Source: Lentisphaeria bacterium
GTDB lineage: Bacteria; Verrucomicrobiota; Lentisphaeria; Victivallales; Victivallaceae
DNA: 61,094 nt
Direction of reading: 5' to 3'
NCBI GenBank assembly: GCA_017466125.1
Contig: JAFTUS010000174.1
Coordinates: forward strand, 1 to 61,094
The position numbers and the translations under genes were made by a program. The notes under the pieces are model-generated. The model saw only the letters and a list, made by a program, of their open reading frames with translations. It had not been told where the DNA came from and made no database searches. Shown piece by piece: positions 16,597 through 26,782 of the stretch. The first letter of the stretch is position 1. Each line of letters begins with the position of its first letter.

Positions 16597-17910
16597 ATGA
16601 ACGGAATACGCAGATGGTTCGATGATGCATTGAAAGAAAAAATCGCCAAACGCACGCTGCGTTTTCCGTGGCGTATGCTCCGGGTGTTTTTCTTTGCCGG
16701 ACAGCGGTTTTGCAAAAACAATCATATCCAGTGGGCTGTGGCGCTGACCTACAATACGCTGTTTGCCATCGTGCCGGTGGCGGCATTGAGTTTCGGACTT
16801 GCCAAAGGGTTCGGGCTGGATCAGAAGTTTGAAGAGGCATTGCTCAGCAAGTTCCCCGCCCAGAGTGAAGTTTTTGTCTGGATCCAGAACTTCGCTGACA
16901 AGACCCTTGCACAGGCAAAAGGCGGCGTGGTCGCCGGTGCCGGTGTGATCGTGCTGGTCTTTACGGTGATGAGCCTTGCGACCCACATCGAAAAAGCGTT
17001 CAATGCCATTTGGGGACTGGCGAGCCGCAAGAATTTTCTGCGCCGTTTCAGCAGTTCTCTGACCATTATGATTTTGACCCCGGTTTTACTGGCGGTGCTT
17101 TCCAGCGGCGGTGTGCTGATCCGTACTTACTGCGGCCGTTTTCTGTCGAAGATCCCTTTTATGGCTTCTGCGGGAGTTGAGGCTGCCGGATATGTGCTGG
17201 ATCTCTTCCCCATCCTGCTGGTCTGCGTGATCTTCATGCTGATCTATCTCTGGGTGCCGAATACCAAAGTGAAATTGAGTGCGGCGATTTTCGGCGGATT
17301 GGTCGCCGGAGTGCTTTTCCAACTGCTTCAGGATGTCTTTATTCTGATGCAGGGAACGATTTTCCGCTACAACAAGGTGTACGGCAGTTTTTCGGTGCTG
17401 CCTCTTTTCCTGATCTGGCTCCAGTGGTCGTGGCAAATCGCTCTTTTCGGGGCGGAACTGACCTTTGTTGAACAGAATTTGACCTCCGGGTTGTTCGATA
17501 AACTCCGGGAGGAGAAACTCAGTCCCCGTCTGCGGCGGCTCTATCAGCTTTCCATCCTCAATTTTGTCTTCTGCCGTTTTGAAGCGGGGCAGGGGGCTGT
17601 TGCCGAAAAAGAGGTGGTCGATTACTTGAAAATCACTCCGCTGATGGTGCAGATATTGATGCACGAACTGGTGGAGAACGGACAACTTGCCTTTACCGAC
17701 AGCGAAAATGAGGAGACCCGCTGTTATCTGCCCGCTCTTCCGCCCGGAGAACTGCGGATCAATGATGCCGTAAGAAGGCTCAATTCTGCCGGTGAAAATG
17801 ACCCGCTGCCGGAATCCGCCGATGCCGTGCGCCGGGTGGCTCTTCAGTTGGAATCGATCGACAATGCCTGTAACAATGCGGTTGGAAATGTTCTGGTCAA
17901 AGAAATATGA
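16597..17910 (+). CDS. YihY/BrkB-family inner-membrane protein
   Basis: This 437-residue protein has the family pattern of about six membrane helices: WAVALTYNTLFAIVPVAAL (about 46-64), VIVLVFTVMSLATHIEKAFN, then further helices to about residue 300 with the conserved FRYNKVYGSFSVLPLFLIWL region. The remaining ~130 residues are soluble and look like a winged-helix-type domain (TPLMVQILMHELVENGQLAF), as in other YihY proteins. The role of the family is uncertain; it was once mislabelled ribonuclease BN. AAGAGGT precedes the start. The gene overlaps the next by 23 bp. Confidence 0.85.
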   Translation: MNGIRRWFDDALKEKIAKRTLRFPWRMLRVFFFAGQRFCKNNHIQWAVALTYNTLFAIVPVAALSFGLAKGFGLDQKFEEALLSKFPAQSEVFVWIQNFADKTLAQAKGGVVAGAGVIVLVFTVMSLATHIEKAFNAIWGLASRKNFLRRFSSSLTIMILTPVLLAVLSSGGVLIRTYCGRFLSKIPFMASAGVEAAGYVLDLFPILLVCVIFMLIYLWVPNTKVKLSAAIFGGLVAGVLFQLLQDVFILMQGTIFRYNKVYGSFSVLPLFLIWLQWSWQIALFGAELTFVEQNLTSGLFDKLREEKLSPRLRRLYQLSILNFVFCRFEAGQGAVAEKEVVDYLKITPLMVQILMHELVENGQLAFTDSENEETRCYLPALPPGELRINDAVRRLNSAGENDPLPESADAVRRVALQLESIDNACNNAVGNVLVKEI

Positions 17911-20161
17911 ACTGATACTGTTTTTGCTGTTTGTGACCTGTGCCCTGCGGGGCAACGGATACTTTTTTGCAGATGCTCAACGGGAGACGCCGTTGAAAAC
18001 TCCTTATGCCGCCACGATGGATCTTTCGGGGCAAAACCGTTTCTTTGAACGGATCGACCGGAAAAAGTTCCGCCCTGATATCAAACGTTTCAACGCGGGG
18101 TGTCTTACTGCGGAAGTGCGGCTGACGGATGCATCCGCCCCGGTAAAGTGCCGTTTTTATCTGAAAAACAAAGAGGGCATCTGGTATCAGAGTGTCCGTG
18201 AATTCAAAATCGACAGCGGTGCGTGGCAGAAACTTTCCGTCCGCATCGACCGCCCCGGGCGGGACTGGTGCGGCGTGGAGCATGGCGGCGTTTATTCGGC
18301 TGATGATCTTCTTTGTGCCTCCGAAATCGGACTTTCCTTTTACCGGACAGAACCCGGCAAGGTGAAAACGGAGTTCCGGAAGTTCCGTTTTGAAGGGAAA
18401 CGGGAGGTGCGCCCGCTGACGGTCAACAGTCTGAAATATCCTGCTGCGGGAGCGGTCAACCGTGTTGTTGAGGCGCGTTTTGATTTGAGCCGTGAGTATT
18501 TCAACGCTTTCGACCCGGATGAGATCTCGGTGGATTTTGAGTTGAAAGACCCGGCGGGGAAAATCACCCGTCACCCCGCTTTCCGCGGGCGTGACCAGCA
18601 GGCGGCGTACTATCATGCACAGGAGAGTGTCACGCCGCTTGGGAAGGGCTATTGGGCACTTCGCTTTCTGCCCCGTACTCCGGGCGGTTATCAGTTCCGT
18701 CTGCGCATCGCAGAGAGGGGGAGAGAACTTCTCTGCGGGGATTGGAATTGTTTTACGGCTGAAAAATCCAATATTCCGGGGTACGTTCAGGTGTCGGAAA
18801 AAAATCCTCACTTCTTCGAGTTGTCAACAGGGGAGTTTTTCTTTCCGGTCGGAATAAATATACATACCAATACCGACCGTGCCGGTTCGCATTTGAGCGG
18901 CAAACCCATCTATCCGGATCAGGGGTTGCGCGATACTTTCAACTACTTTGAAGAGTGCCGCAAAAGCGGTATTTCTCTGGTGGAAATATGGATGGCGGGC
19001 TGGACGCTGGCTTTGGAACATACCGCCGCTTATGCCGGATATTACGGCATCGGCCGCTACAATATGGCCAATGCCTGGAAATTGGACCGTATTCTGGAAA
19101 AGGCGCGCGAATGCGGCATCCGGGTCAATCTGGTGATCGACAACCACGGCAGGCTCAGTCATGTCGATAATGAGTGGAACCGCAACCCCGGCAACAAAAA
19201 GACGCCTTTTGCCGCGGCGGACGGGGCTTATCTGGAAAATGCGCAGGATTATTTCCGCAAAGAGGAGGCGTTCAGACAAAATTGGAAACGTTCCCGCTAT
19301 ATCGCCGCCCGCTGGGGAGCCGATCCGACGGTGTTCTCCTTTGAATTGTGGAGCGAACTTGATCTGGTCATTGATTTCGGCAATCTGCGCAAAGACGGTT
19401 CGCTGGAAAAATGGATCATCCGGACAAGGGAGGATTTCTTCAGGATGACTCCCCGCCCGGTGCTGATGACGGTTCACTGCTGCGGTACGTTCCACAATAT
19501 CCGGGCATCGGAAAAACTCTTTGCCAAAACGGGAGTCACGCACTATGCCGGTGATGCCTACCGCGATGTGCGGCAGCCGATGCCCGACCATTTCTGCGAT
19601 TACCGTCATCACATGAAACGCCCCATTCCGGTCATGGTGACGGAATACGGCGATCAGGGGGTCCGTGGCGGGCGGGTCGCCAAACTGCGTGCCGAACTTC
19701 ACTTCGGCTTGTGGAGCGGCATGTTTGCCCGTCTTGCCGCGCCGCCGATGCTCTGGTGGCACGAACTGGTTTTTGCAAACAAACTCACCTCGCATCACAA
19801 AGGGGTCGCTGAATACCTGAAAGGGGTCGATTTCAGAGGGAAAAAACTGGATTATTACAGTCCTGCGGTCAATAACAAAGAGTGCCGTGCCATGGCAGTT
19901 GCCGTTGATGCCGGGATCTACGGCTGGGTTTTCCGTCATAAATTTTCCGGAGTTTATCCGGATAAACAGCCCGTTCCGCTGGAGGGTGCGGCGTTGACGC
20001 TGGTGAATGTTCCTGCCGGAAAATGGCAGTTGCGCTGGTTCGATACGCTCAAAGGAGAAATTTCCGCCGAAGTCATTGTTCAGGAGAAAGCGGGCAATCT
20101 GGTGTTGAACGTTCCTGCAATGAGTATCGACCGGGCGTTCCGTTTGGAGGTATTGAAATGA
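17888..20161 (+). CDS. Secreted DUF5060-type glycoside hydrolase
   Basis: This 757-residue exported enzyme starts at the ATG at 17888, where a signal peptide follows (KYELILFLLFVTCALRG). After a beta-sandwich (about 20-170) comes a DUF5060-like domain (about 190-290, with KGYWALRFLPRTPGGYQFR) and a TIM barrel (about 300-680). Likely catalytic acids are E490 in FELWSELD and E586 in VMVTEYGD, matching clan GH-A spacing. Related enzymes act on plant or algal polysaccharides; the exact glycan is unknown. It overlaps both neighbours, including ATGA with the next gene. Confidence 0.75.
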   Translation: MFWSKKYELILFLLFVTCALRGNGYFFADAQRETPLKTPYAATMDLSGQNRFFERIDRKKFRPDIKRFNAGCLTAEVRLTDASAPVKCRFYLKNKEGIWYQSVREFKIDSGAWQKLSVRIDRPGRDWCGVEHGGVYSADDLLCASEIGLSFYRTEPGKVKTEFRKFRFEGKREVRPLTVNSLKYPAAGAVNRVVEARFDLSREYFNAFDPDEISVDFELKDPAGKITRHPAFRGRDQQAAYYHAQESVTPLGKGYWALRFLPRTPGGYQFRLRIAERGRELLCGDWNCFTAEKSNIPGYVQVSEKNPHFFELSTGEFFFPVGINIHTNTDRAGSHLSGKPIYPDQGLRDTFNYFEECRKSGISLVEIWMAGWTLALEHTAAYAGYYGIGRYNMANAWKLDRILEKARECGIRVNLVIDNHGRLSHVDNEWNRNPGNKKTPFAAADGAYLENAQDYFRKEEAFRQNWKRSRYIAARWGADPTVFSFELWSELDLVIDFGNLRKDGSLEKWIIRTREDFFRMTPRPVLMTVHCCGTFHNIRASEKLFAKTGVTHYAGDAYRDVRQPMPDHFCDYRHHMKRPIPVMVTEYGDQGVRGGRVAKLRAELHFGLWSGMFARLAAPPMLWWHELVFANKLTSHHKGVAEYLKGVDFRGKKLDYYSPAVNNKECRAMAVAVDAGIYGWVFRHKFSGVYPDKQPVPLEGAALTLVNVPAGKWQLRWFDTLKGEISAEVIVQEKAGNLVLNVPAMSIDRAFRLEVLK

Positions 20162-21486
20162 GAGTGTGCTTGCTGCTTGCCGGGGTCGTATTCCCGTTTC
20201 TTCTGCTGTCGGCGGTGCCGTGGCACGAACCGGGGGCGCAATTCCGTGCTGTTGTGGAGTTGAGAGATAAGAATAAAGAGGGGTTCTGGCTTGAGTCCGA
20301 CTGGCTGCTGCCCTGTGCATCCGGCTTTGCGCCGGTCGTTCATGCGGACGGGCAGAAATTCGGTACGCCTGCGCGCGGAGTTATTCCGAAAAACGGTAAA
20401 AATACCCGCCGTTACCTCTATTTCGGTTTTAAAAAGCAGGGCAGACGGTTCGATGTCACCCGGGGAAAGAATGTTCCCGCAGTACGTTTCCTTGCCGTGG
20501 AGGGAAAAGACGGCAGAAAGTATCCGCTGATCCGCCGCCACGTGGAGGCGGTCGTTGCTCTTGATCGGGAGAAACGGGCGGTTTTGTACCGCTTTACTGC
20601 CGCACAAAAAGGGGAATTTCTGGTAAATTCCGAAAAGTTGCCTTTCCGTATTCTGATGCGTGCAGATACAAAGAGTCCGTTGATGATCCGTGATAAGAGC
20701 GGAAAATGGAAAGAACTTCCGCTGCGCAGTCTCAGGGATACTCCGGGGCATAATCTGTCAGTCATGATGTTGAGTTTAAACGTGAACTGCAATGACTTCA
20801 TGTATATCGGAGAGCGGGAACCGGTTCTTTTTCAGGTGCGCAACTCTGCCGGCAGAAACATTCATTACCGTATGCACGCTCAATTCAACGGAGGAAAAGA
20901 GAAAATATCCGGCGATGCGCTGTTGAAAGTCCCGGAAAATGCGGAATGTGGAACGGTCAAATTGAGTTCCGGCGGTGTGAAGATCGATTGCCGTCAATGG
21001 CGTACTGCCCCGTTGACGGAACTGCCTGAACTGCAATGGAGGAGCGGCTCCGGCTTCTTTACTCCGGAGGGGGAACGCGTAACGGTGCTTCTGACCCGTC
21101 CTGAATTTCATCTGTTGCGGAAATGGTCGATGTGGCGCACAGTCCGTTATTGGCTGACGTTTCCGAAAAGTTGTCTGCATCTGCGGGAGTTTCCCGCAGT
21201 CGATCCGCTGCAGAACGGTCTGCTGAAATTTTACCGTGATTTGCGAACCTCAAAAGCCGTCGAACTGAAACTGGAACTGCCGCCCTTTGAAGCGGTTGCC
21301 GCCCAGGAAAACTGGAAACGGGAACGGGCTTTGGCGGCACTCTTTGAACTGATTACAGGAAACACCTCTTTTCTGAAACGCACCATCATCCTGCCGCCGG
21401 AACAGGACCGGGAGGATCGCGAATATCAGGAGTGGCGGCAATGCGTACTGCGCCTCTGCCGGGAGTACGATTTGACGTTACGCTGA
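20158..21486 (+). CDS. Secreted protein of unknown function
   Basis: This 442-residue product begins at the ATG of an ATGA overlap with the upstream glycosidase stop codon, so translation is coupled. It opens with a clear signal peptide (VCLLLAGVVFPFLLLSA) followed by WHEPGAQFRAVVEL. The rest is beta-rich, with no recognised catalytic motif. The central part (VNCNDFMYIGEREPVLFQVRN) looks like an immunoglobulin-like or carbohydrate-binding fold. Tight coupling suggests a partner or accessory of the upstream enzyme. It converges with a LacI-type gene 11 bp away. I do not recognise its family. Confidence 0.6.
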   Translation: MRVCLLLAGVVFPFLLLSAVPWHEPGAQFRAVVELRDKNKEGFWLESDWLLPCASGFAPVVHADGQKFGTPARGVIPKNGKNTRRYLYFGFKKQGRRFDVTRGKNVPAVRFLAVEGKDGRKYPLIRRHVEAVVALDREKRAVLYRFTAAQKGEFLVNSEKLPFRILMRADTKSPLMIRDKSGKWKELPLRSLRDTPGHNLSVMMLSLNVNCNDFMYIGEREPVLFQVRNSAGRNIHYRMHAQFNGGKEKISGDALLKVPENAECGTVKLSSGGVKIDCRQWRTAPLTELPELQWRSGSGFFTPEGERVTVLLTRPEFHLLRKWSMWRTVRYWLTFPKSCLHLREFPAVDPLQNGLLKFYRDLRTSKAVELKLELPPFEAVAAQENWKRERALAALFELITGNTSFLKRTIILPPEQDREDREYQEWRQCVLRLCREYDLTLR

Positions 21487-21497
21487 TTTATATGCGT

Positions 21498-22475
21498 TCA
21501 GCCGAGGTCGGGGGATCGCAGCGGCGTGACACCGACTGATTTACGTTTGTGCAGCAGATAGGGCATCTCCTGTAAAATCGGTATTTTTTCTCCGCGGAGA
21601 CGTTTTTCGATGCTGTCAAAAGCACAGAGGGCGATTTTTTCAAAATCATGTTCCACAGTGCTTAACGGCGGCTCCTGATATTCTGAAACGTGGGGGATCT
21701 CTCCGACGATCAGCGACAGATCCTGCGGTATTTTGCATCCTGCCAGACGAATGGTTTGCAGCAGTTTCATCGAGGCTGATTCAGAGGGGGCTATCACCGC
21801 AGTGATCTCTTTTTTCAACAGCGTATCCACCACGCCGTCCATATCCGAAACATAACGGAGAATACAGGATTTTGCGGAAAGTTGAAATTTGGTCATCGCA
21901 CGGAAAAACGCCTCTTCCCGCAACTGCGCCGTGCGGGAATGATCGTCGAACCCCAGCAGCAGGGCGATCGAACGGTGGTTGAAGTCGAACAGGTAAGTTA
22001 CTGACTGCTCTACGACAAAACTTTCGTCAGAACAGATCGAATAGACCTGTTCGACCGGATTTGCCTGATTGTTGAGGCAGATCACCGGAATGGTACTCAT
22101 CGGCCCGAGGATCGTTTCCAGATGACTGAAATAATCCATACTGATAATCGCGGAAAAGTTGTGTTCTTTCAGATAACGGAGATTGGATGCCGGAATAAAT
22201 TCGATATTTTTTCCCCGTTCTTCGGCAATTTTGCGCAAGCCCCTGAAAAGACTGAACATGTACCAGCCCATCGACTCCCCCGAACCCGGCAAAATCACGG
22301 CGATCACGTCTGTTGCCTCTGCCGCAACGGGGGTGGCACGCGCCAGAGCCAGTATTTTCCGGCGGGTTTCCGGGGAAATATCCCCCTGATTATTCAAACA
22401 CCGTGAAACCGTGGAGATCGAAACTCCGGCTTTTTGGGCTATTTCAGCAAGGGTGAAGGCTGCTTTTTTCCGCAT
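21498..22475 (-). CDS. LacI-family transcriptional regulator
   Basis: The 325-residue protein has a LacI helix-turn-helix at its very N-terminus (FTLAEIAQKAGVSISTVSRCL, shown in part; residues 8-27) and a periplasmic-binding-protein-like effector domain (about 60-315) with SLIVGEIPH near the C-terminal half. It is divergent from the pseudopilin 1/glycosidase genes, with 191 bp between the starts. Regulators of this family usually repress nearby sugar genes and release DNA on binding a sugar. A candidate operator lies within the opposing promoter. Confidence 0.9.
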   Translation of the reverse strand: MRKKAAFTLAEIAQKAGVSISTVSRCLNNQGDISPETRRKILALARATPVAAEATDVIAVILPGSGESMGWYMFSLFRGLRKIAEERGKNIEFIPASNLRYLKEHNFSAIISMDYFSHLETILGPMSTIPVICLNNQANPVEQVYSICSDESFVVEQSVTYLFDFNHRSIALLLGFDDHSRTAQLREEAFFRAMTKFQLSAKSCILRYVSDMDGVVDTLLKKEITAVIAPSESASMKLLQTIRLAGCKIPQDLSLIVGEIPHVSEYQEPPLSTVEHDFEKIALCAFDSIEKRLRGEKIPILQEMPYLLHKRKSVGVTPLRSPDLG

Positions 22476-22518
22476 TTTCAGATTGTCCGTTTTGCTTTTC
22501 TTTCAGTAACTTAGTATA

Positions 22519-22546
22519 AATATAATTCAGAAAAAATAAAACGCAA
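22519..22546 (-). promoter_or_regulatory. Promoter of the LacI-type gene at 21498-22475
   Basis: On the minus strand, TTGCGT (22541-22546) and TATATT (22519-22524) are separated by 16 bp, 43 bp before the start. Confidence 0.5.
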
Positions 22547-22599
22547 ATTGTTTTTGCTTTTTTTTGCGGTTATTTTGCGATAAAAAATGGTAAAAAATC

Positions 22600-22628
22600 T
22601 TGTTATTGAAACGATTTTGCGGTATAAT
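22600..22628 (+). promoter_or_regulatory. Pseudopilin 1 promoter with candidate LacI operator
   Basis: TTGTTA (22600-22605) and TATAAT (22623-22628) are spaced by 17 bp. The spacer holds TTGAAACGATTTTG (22606-22619 within one base), an AA-CG-TT centred near-palindrome like LacI-family operators. A repressor bound there would block polymerase. Confidence 0.5.
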
Positions 22629-22666
22629 ATCCATGTGTCATACCCCTAAACATAAAGGAGAACAAA

Positions 22667-23377
22667 ATGAAAAAACAAAAATTCACCCTCATCGAACTCT
22701 TGGTCGTAATTGCCATCATTGCAATTCTCGCTGCCATGCTGCTGCCCGCTTTGAATAAAGCACGCGCCAAAGCACGCGCCATCAGTTGTACCAATAATCT
22801 CAAGGCTCTCGGCGGAGCTAAAATGTTCTATTCGCAGGATTTCAACGGCTGGGATATCCGCATCCGTGACGGCTGGAGTTATCCGTGGTATCGCAGTGTT
22901 GCACTCGGCAGTTACCTCGGCGTGAATGTTCCTGCCGACCCGTCCCTTGGCATTTGGGGCGTCCCGGCAGATGACGGCAAATTTTATTCTTTCAGTATGC
23001 TTTGTCCTGAAAAGACCAATATTTCCCGTCATGCAACCAACGGTCTTTACAATATTGCCTCTTACAGTGTCAACGACTACGTTGAAGGTGTCGGTTCCGG
23101 CACCTGGGCGCGCATCCACCGCTATGAACGCATCAAAAATGCTTCTGCCAAAATGCACCACTCCGAAAGCTATGGCCCGGTCGATGCCAATGGTGTAAAC
23201 GCAGCAGACTGGCGCATTCAGTTCAATATGTCTGAAAATACTGCGGATTATCTGACCAAAACTGCGGTTCACTTTATTCACAGTGATCGTGCCAATGTCC
23301 TCTTTTACGACGGCCACGTGCAGGCTCTGCTTCAGAAAGAAGTTCACGTTGAGTCCCTCTGGCTGCTTTATAACTGA
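22667..23377 (+). CDS. Pseudopilin 1 with H-X9-DG motif
   Basis: This 236-residue protein starts [19 protein letters not shown] (residues 2-20), a type IV prepilin leader that would be cut before F6 and methylated by a prepilin peptidase. The hydrophobic helix runs to about residue 28, then [17 protein letters not shown]. Near the C-terminus is [12 protein letters not shown], the H-X9-DG motif typical of Lentisphaerota, Planctomycetota and Verrucomicrobiota pseudopilins. AAAGGAG precedes the start. It heads an operon with the 1108-aa glycosidase 24 bp downstream. Family knowledge suggests it forms part of a pseudopilus or secretion device; the exact role is unknown. Confidence 0.9.
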   Translation: MKKQKFTLIELLVVIAIIAILAAMLLPALNKARAKARAISCTNNLKALGGAKMFYSQDFNGWDIRIRDGWSYPWYRSVALGSYLGVNVPADPSLGIWGVPADDGKFYSFSMLCPEKTNISRHATNGLYNIASYSVNDYVEGVGSGTWARIHRYERIKNASAKMHHSESYGPVDANGVNAADWRIQFNMSENTADYLTKTAVHFIHSDRANVLFYDGHVQALLQKEVHVESLWLLYN

Positions 23378-23401
23378 TTTGTTTTTGGAGAATTTGAAAT
23401 T

Positions 23402-26400
23402 ATGAAAAAAGCAGTTGCTTTTCTTGTTTTTATCGGTGGCTTGCTGTCGCTGCACGCCGCTCAGTTTGATGCTTTCAAGGTCGATAATTCCGGACGTATT
23501 TCCGTTGAGGGATACGAGTTCAAAGCGACCCTTGCCAACGCCCGGTGGCGTTGGGCGGAGCAAGGCCCGAATTTCGTAAAAAATGCCCCCGGTATGCCGC
23601 AAATCACTGCCGACAGTATGCTTGTCAAAGGCGTTTTTGACTTCTTCGGTGAACCGTTTGATTTCACGGAGACGATCAAGCGTATCCGCCCGAATGAACT
23701 GGATGTTGAAATCGATTTCAAAGCCCCCGCTCCCCGCAAAACCGCACTTTTCTTTTACGCTGTTACCATTCCCGTAAAGGAATTGATCGACCGCGGGATC
23801 GTCATCAACGGAAAACCGTTCCGTTATGGCGCGAAAGTGGACCCCGCCAACTTCTCCCGTCATTTCTACAACAAACATACCACAGTGGAGATCCCGCTTG
23901 CCGGTGGTGTGCTGAAACTTTCCGGCGCATTCTACATCGAAGTCATGGACAACCGCAAGTTCAAACACGAGAACTGGAGCATCCGCATTATGACCGATCC
24001 CCGCACCGGTGCGATCGCCGCAAAAACGTTCCGTGTCAAAATGGTCTATGCTCCCTATAAATTCACCACGATCCCGCTGAAAAAAGTTGCAAATACCGGA
24101 TTTGTGGATGAAAAACCCGCCGACGGCAAGGGCGGCTGGACCGATCAGGGCCCCCTCAACGATATGCGTTCTTTCCCCGTCAAACAGAAAAAGTTTGCCG
24201 GAGTGCGTTTCGATGTGACCGACCCCGCAACCAATAACGGCAAGGGGGTTATCGGACTTTTCTGCGATCCGCACACGATGCACTACCCCAAAAGCGCAAC
24301 GGTCGCCGTCAACGGGCAGAAAGGCAAAAATATCTATCTGCTCCACGCTCTCGGCTGGGAACCTCCCTACGGAACTTCCGTGGGAGACATCGTTGTGCGT
24401 TACACCGATAACACGACTGACACCATCCCGGTCATCAGCGGAAAGGATGCCGCCAATTTCTGGCGGGCTTCCCAGCGCAAAAACGCCATCGTCGGCTGGA
24501 CCGGCGTGAATGACCTCGCCCAGATCTGTATGTCCGTTTCCCGTTTCGGCATCAAAAACAAGCCGATCAGAAATGTGGAATTCAAGGCGTCCGGCAACGG
24601 CATCTGGCTCATCGCCGGTGTGACCCTTACCGATGATGTCATTCCGACCAAACCCGAAAATATCACCATTATGCACCCGACCGGAGACTGGCTGCTGATG
24701 CAGAACCGGAAGATCGTAGAACCCGGTTCCGTCCTCGACTTGAGCCACATGCAGGACGCTCCTGCCGGTAAATACGGCTTTGTCCGCAACGTCAACGGAA
24801 AATTTGAATTTGAAAACCGTCCCGGCAAACCGGTGCGCTTTTTCGGCAGCAACATCGCTTTTGACGTCAACTTTATGGAAAATCAGCACTGCATCCGTCT
24901 CGCTGACTGGATGAAAGCCGCCGGATTTAATATTCTGCGTCTGCATCACTTCGACCATAAACTCGGCAAAATCATCGGCAAAACCTCCACTACGCTCGAT
25001 GAAAAGTATATGGAGCGGCTCGACTACTGGGTGCATCTGATGAAAGAACGGGGCATCTATGTCACGCTCGACCTCTACACCATTCGCGTTCTCGCCAAGG
25101 GCGAAGTGGAAGAACTCCCGAATTTGCGGGCAAACTGCCCCTCTTTCAAGGCGTTGGCTTTCATCTCCCCCTCCGCCATGAAGAGTTGGGAAGACTTCAC
25201 CCGCAATATGCTCACTCACGTCAATCCTTACACCAAACTGGCGTGGAAGGATGATCCCGCGATCGTCACGATCAGCTGCATCAACGAAGATACCATTTTT
25301 GCCAACATCGATGCCGAACCGCAGGTCTCAAATCTTTTCCGGAAAAAATTCGATGAATACACCGCGCAAAAAGGCATCAAAATCACGCCCCAGAACCGTG
25401 ACCGTTATTGGAAAATATTCCTGATGGAAATTTACGCCAAAGGTTACGCTCACATGAAGAAATTCCTGCGGGATCTCGGCGTGAAAGCGTTGCTGACCGA
25501 CCAGAATATGTGGGCAAATATCCCCATGACGATCATGCGCAACGACTTCGATGTCGTGGATAATCACTACTACTGGCAGCACCCGACTTTCCTCGGTACT
25601 GCCTGGAGACTGCCGCTCTACATCGGCAACCGCAGTCTGATCGATGCAATGGGCGGAACGATGGCATCCATGTTCCCCTGCCGCATTTTCGGCAAACCCC
25701 TCACGATGACGGAATGGGACTTCTGCAACCCCGCTTCATACTCCGGCGAAGGCTTCCTGATGGCAGGTGCCTACTCCGCATTGCAGGACTGGGACGGCAT
25801 TTTGCAGTTCCCGCTTGCAAGTACCCCCATCCGTATCAAGAGCAACAAGTGCGAACTTTCCGCCGACTTGCTCAACGACCCGCTGCGTTCCACGGCGATC
25901 CGCGGTACGGCGATGCTCTATCTGCGTGAAGACGTCGCTGCGGCAAAAGATGCCTATCCCATGGTGCTGTCTGAAACCTATATGCAGGACGGCAATCAGG
26001 AGGAGGGTGATCCTCTGGCTCTGCGTCAACTCGGTTTCGTCGGCAGAGTCGGCAGTATCGTTACTCCGAAAAACGGCAAACCCGTGCTTCCCGCCGGGAC
26101 CCGTGCAGTGATCTCCATGGAGAAACACTGGAATCAGGCACGCGTCGGCAAACCGGTCTACAACGGTCTGGACAACGATCTTCTTGCCAAACTCGTTGAA
26201 AGCGGAGCCGTCCCTGCGGGGTCTGTGGACGTGAAAAACAGGATTTTCAAGAGTTCCACCGGTGAGTTGATCCTCAATCACAAGGAACATACTTTCCAGG
26301 CTGTCACTCCCCGCAGTGAATGTTTCGTTATGAAACAGGGCAAGAGCCTCGAAGGAAAGTATGCCAAGGTGGAAAACAAGTACAGTTACGGTGCATTTTT

Positions 26401-26728
26401 CATCAGTTCCTGTGACAAAACTCCGCTGAAAGAGAGCCGCCGCATCATGTTGCTGCACCTGACCGACCTCAAAGGAAATTTGAGCCGTTTCCGCGGTGAA
26501 AATTTCAATGTCTGTGAAAGTTGGGGCAACAATGGCGAATTTCTCGTCAAACGCGGCGAAGCCGTGATCACGCTGAACGCTCCTGCCGGATTGAAGGTTT
26601 ACGCCTGCAATATCATCGGTCAGCGTCTCCGTGAAGTTCCCCATAAACGGGTCAACGGCAAGATGCAGTTTGTCGCAAAAACCAACTGGCATAAAGACCC
26701 CGTTATCGTATACGAAATCGCAAAGTAA
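23402..26728 (+). CDS. Large secreted clan GH-A-like glycoside hydrolase
   Basis: This 1108-residue enzyme has a signal peptide (KKAVAFLVFIGGLLSLHAA). An N-terminal beta-rich half (about 20-440) precedes a TIM barrel (about 470-800) that begins NRPGKPVRFFGSNIAF and has AGFNILRLHHFDHK. The likely acid/base is E629 in SCINEDTIF, and the likely nucleophile E771 in LTMTEWDF, fitting clan GH-A. The C-terminal ~300 residues look like a beta-sandwich. The family is close to GH5/GH2-type barrels; the substrate is not evident. It is co-transcribed with pseudopilin 1 and ends at a strong terminator. Confidence 0.75.
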   Translation: MKKAVAFLVFIGGLLSLHAAQFDAFKVDNSGRISVEGYEFKATLANARWRWAEQGPNFVKNAPGMPQITADSMLVKGVFDFFGEPFDFTETIKRIRPNELDVEIDFKAPAPRKTALFFYAVTIPVKELIDRGIVINGKPFRYGAKVDPANFSRHFYNKHTTVEIPLAGGVLKLSGAFYIEVMDNRKFKHENWSIRIMTDPRTGAIAAKTFRVKMVYAPYKFTTIPLKKVANTGFVDEKPADGKGGWTDQGPLNDMRSFPVKQKKFAGVRFDVTDPATNNGKGVIGLFCDPHTMHYPKSATVAVNGQKGKNIYLLHALGWEPPYGTSVGDIVVRYTDNTTDTIPVISGKDAANFWRASQRKNAIVGWTGVNDLAQICMSVSRFGIKNKPIRNVEFKASGNGIWLIAGVTLTDDVIPTKPENITIMHPTGDWLLMQNRKIVEPGSVLDLSHMQDAPAGKYGFVRNVNGKFEFENRPGKPVRFFGSNIAFDVNFMENQHCIRLADWMKAAGFNILRLHHFDHKLGKIIGKTSTTLDEKYMERLDYWVHLMKERGIYVTLDLYTIRVLAKGEVEELPNLRANCPSFKALAFISPSAMKSWEDFTRNMLTHVNPYTKLAWKDDPAIVTISCINEDTIFANIDAEPQVSNLFRKKFDEYTAQKGIKITPQNRDRYWKIFLMEIYAKGYAHMKKFLRDLGVKALLTDQNMWANIPMTIMRNDFDVVDNHYYWQHPTFLGTAWRLPLYIGNRSLIDAMGGTMASMFPCRIFGKPLTMTEWDFCNPASYSGEGFLMAGAYSALQDWDGILQFPLASTPIRIKSNKCELSADLLNDPLRSTAIRGTAMLYLREDVAAAKDAYPMVLSETYMQDGNQEEGDPLALRQLGFVGRVGSIVTPKNGKPVLPAGTRAVISMEKHWNQARVGKPVYNGLDNDLLAKLVESGAVPAGSVDVKNRIFKSSTGELILNHKEHTFQAVTPRSECFVMKQGKSLEGKYAKVENKYSYGAFFISSCDKTPLKESRRIMLLHLTDLKGNLSRFRGENFNVCESWGNNGEFLVKRGEAVITLNAPAGLKVYACNIIGQRLREVPHKRVNGKMQFVAKTNWHKDPVIVYEIAK

Positions 26729-26738
26729 TAAACATTCA

Positions 26739-26772
26739 CAGTACTCCGCTTTGGTGGAGTACTGTTTTTATT
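26739..26772 (+). terminator. Intrinsic terminator after the 1108-aa glycosidase
   Basis: CAGTACTCC (26739-26747) pairs perfectly with GGAGTACTG (26756-26764) around an 8-base loop, and TTTTTATT follows. It lies only 11 bp before the symporter start, so symporter expression would need read-through, partial termination or a promoter upstream. Confidence 0.85.
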
Positions 26773-26782
26773 GGAAAAAAAT

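Noticed and set aside
22646..25219. 857-codon open frame on the minus strand opposite pseudopilin 1 and the 1108-aa glycosidase
   Set aside because: It lies wholly opposite genes with signal peptides and family motifs. The frame is open only because of codon bias on the other strand, and has no ribosome-binding site or recognisable motif.
26771..26782. TTG start for the symporter
   Set aside because: It would begin within the terminator tail. The ATG at 26783 gives a normal SSS N-terminus.
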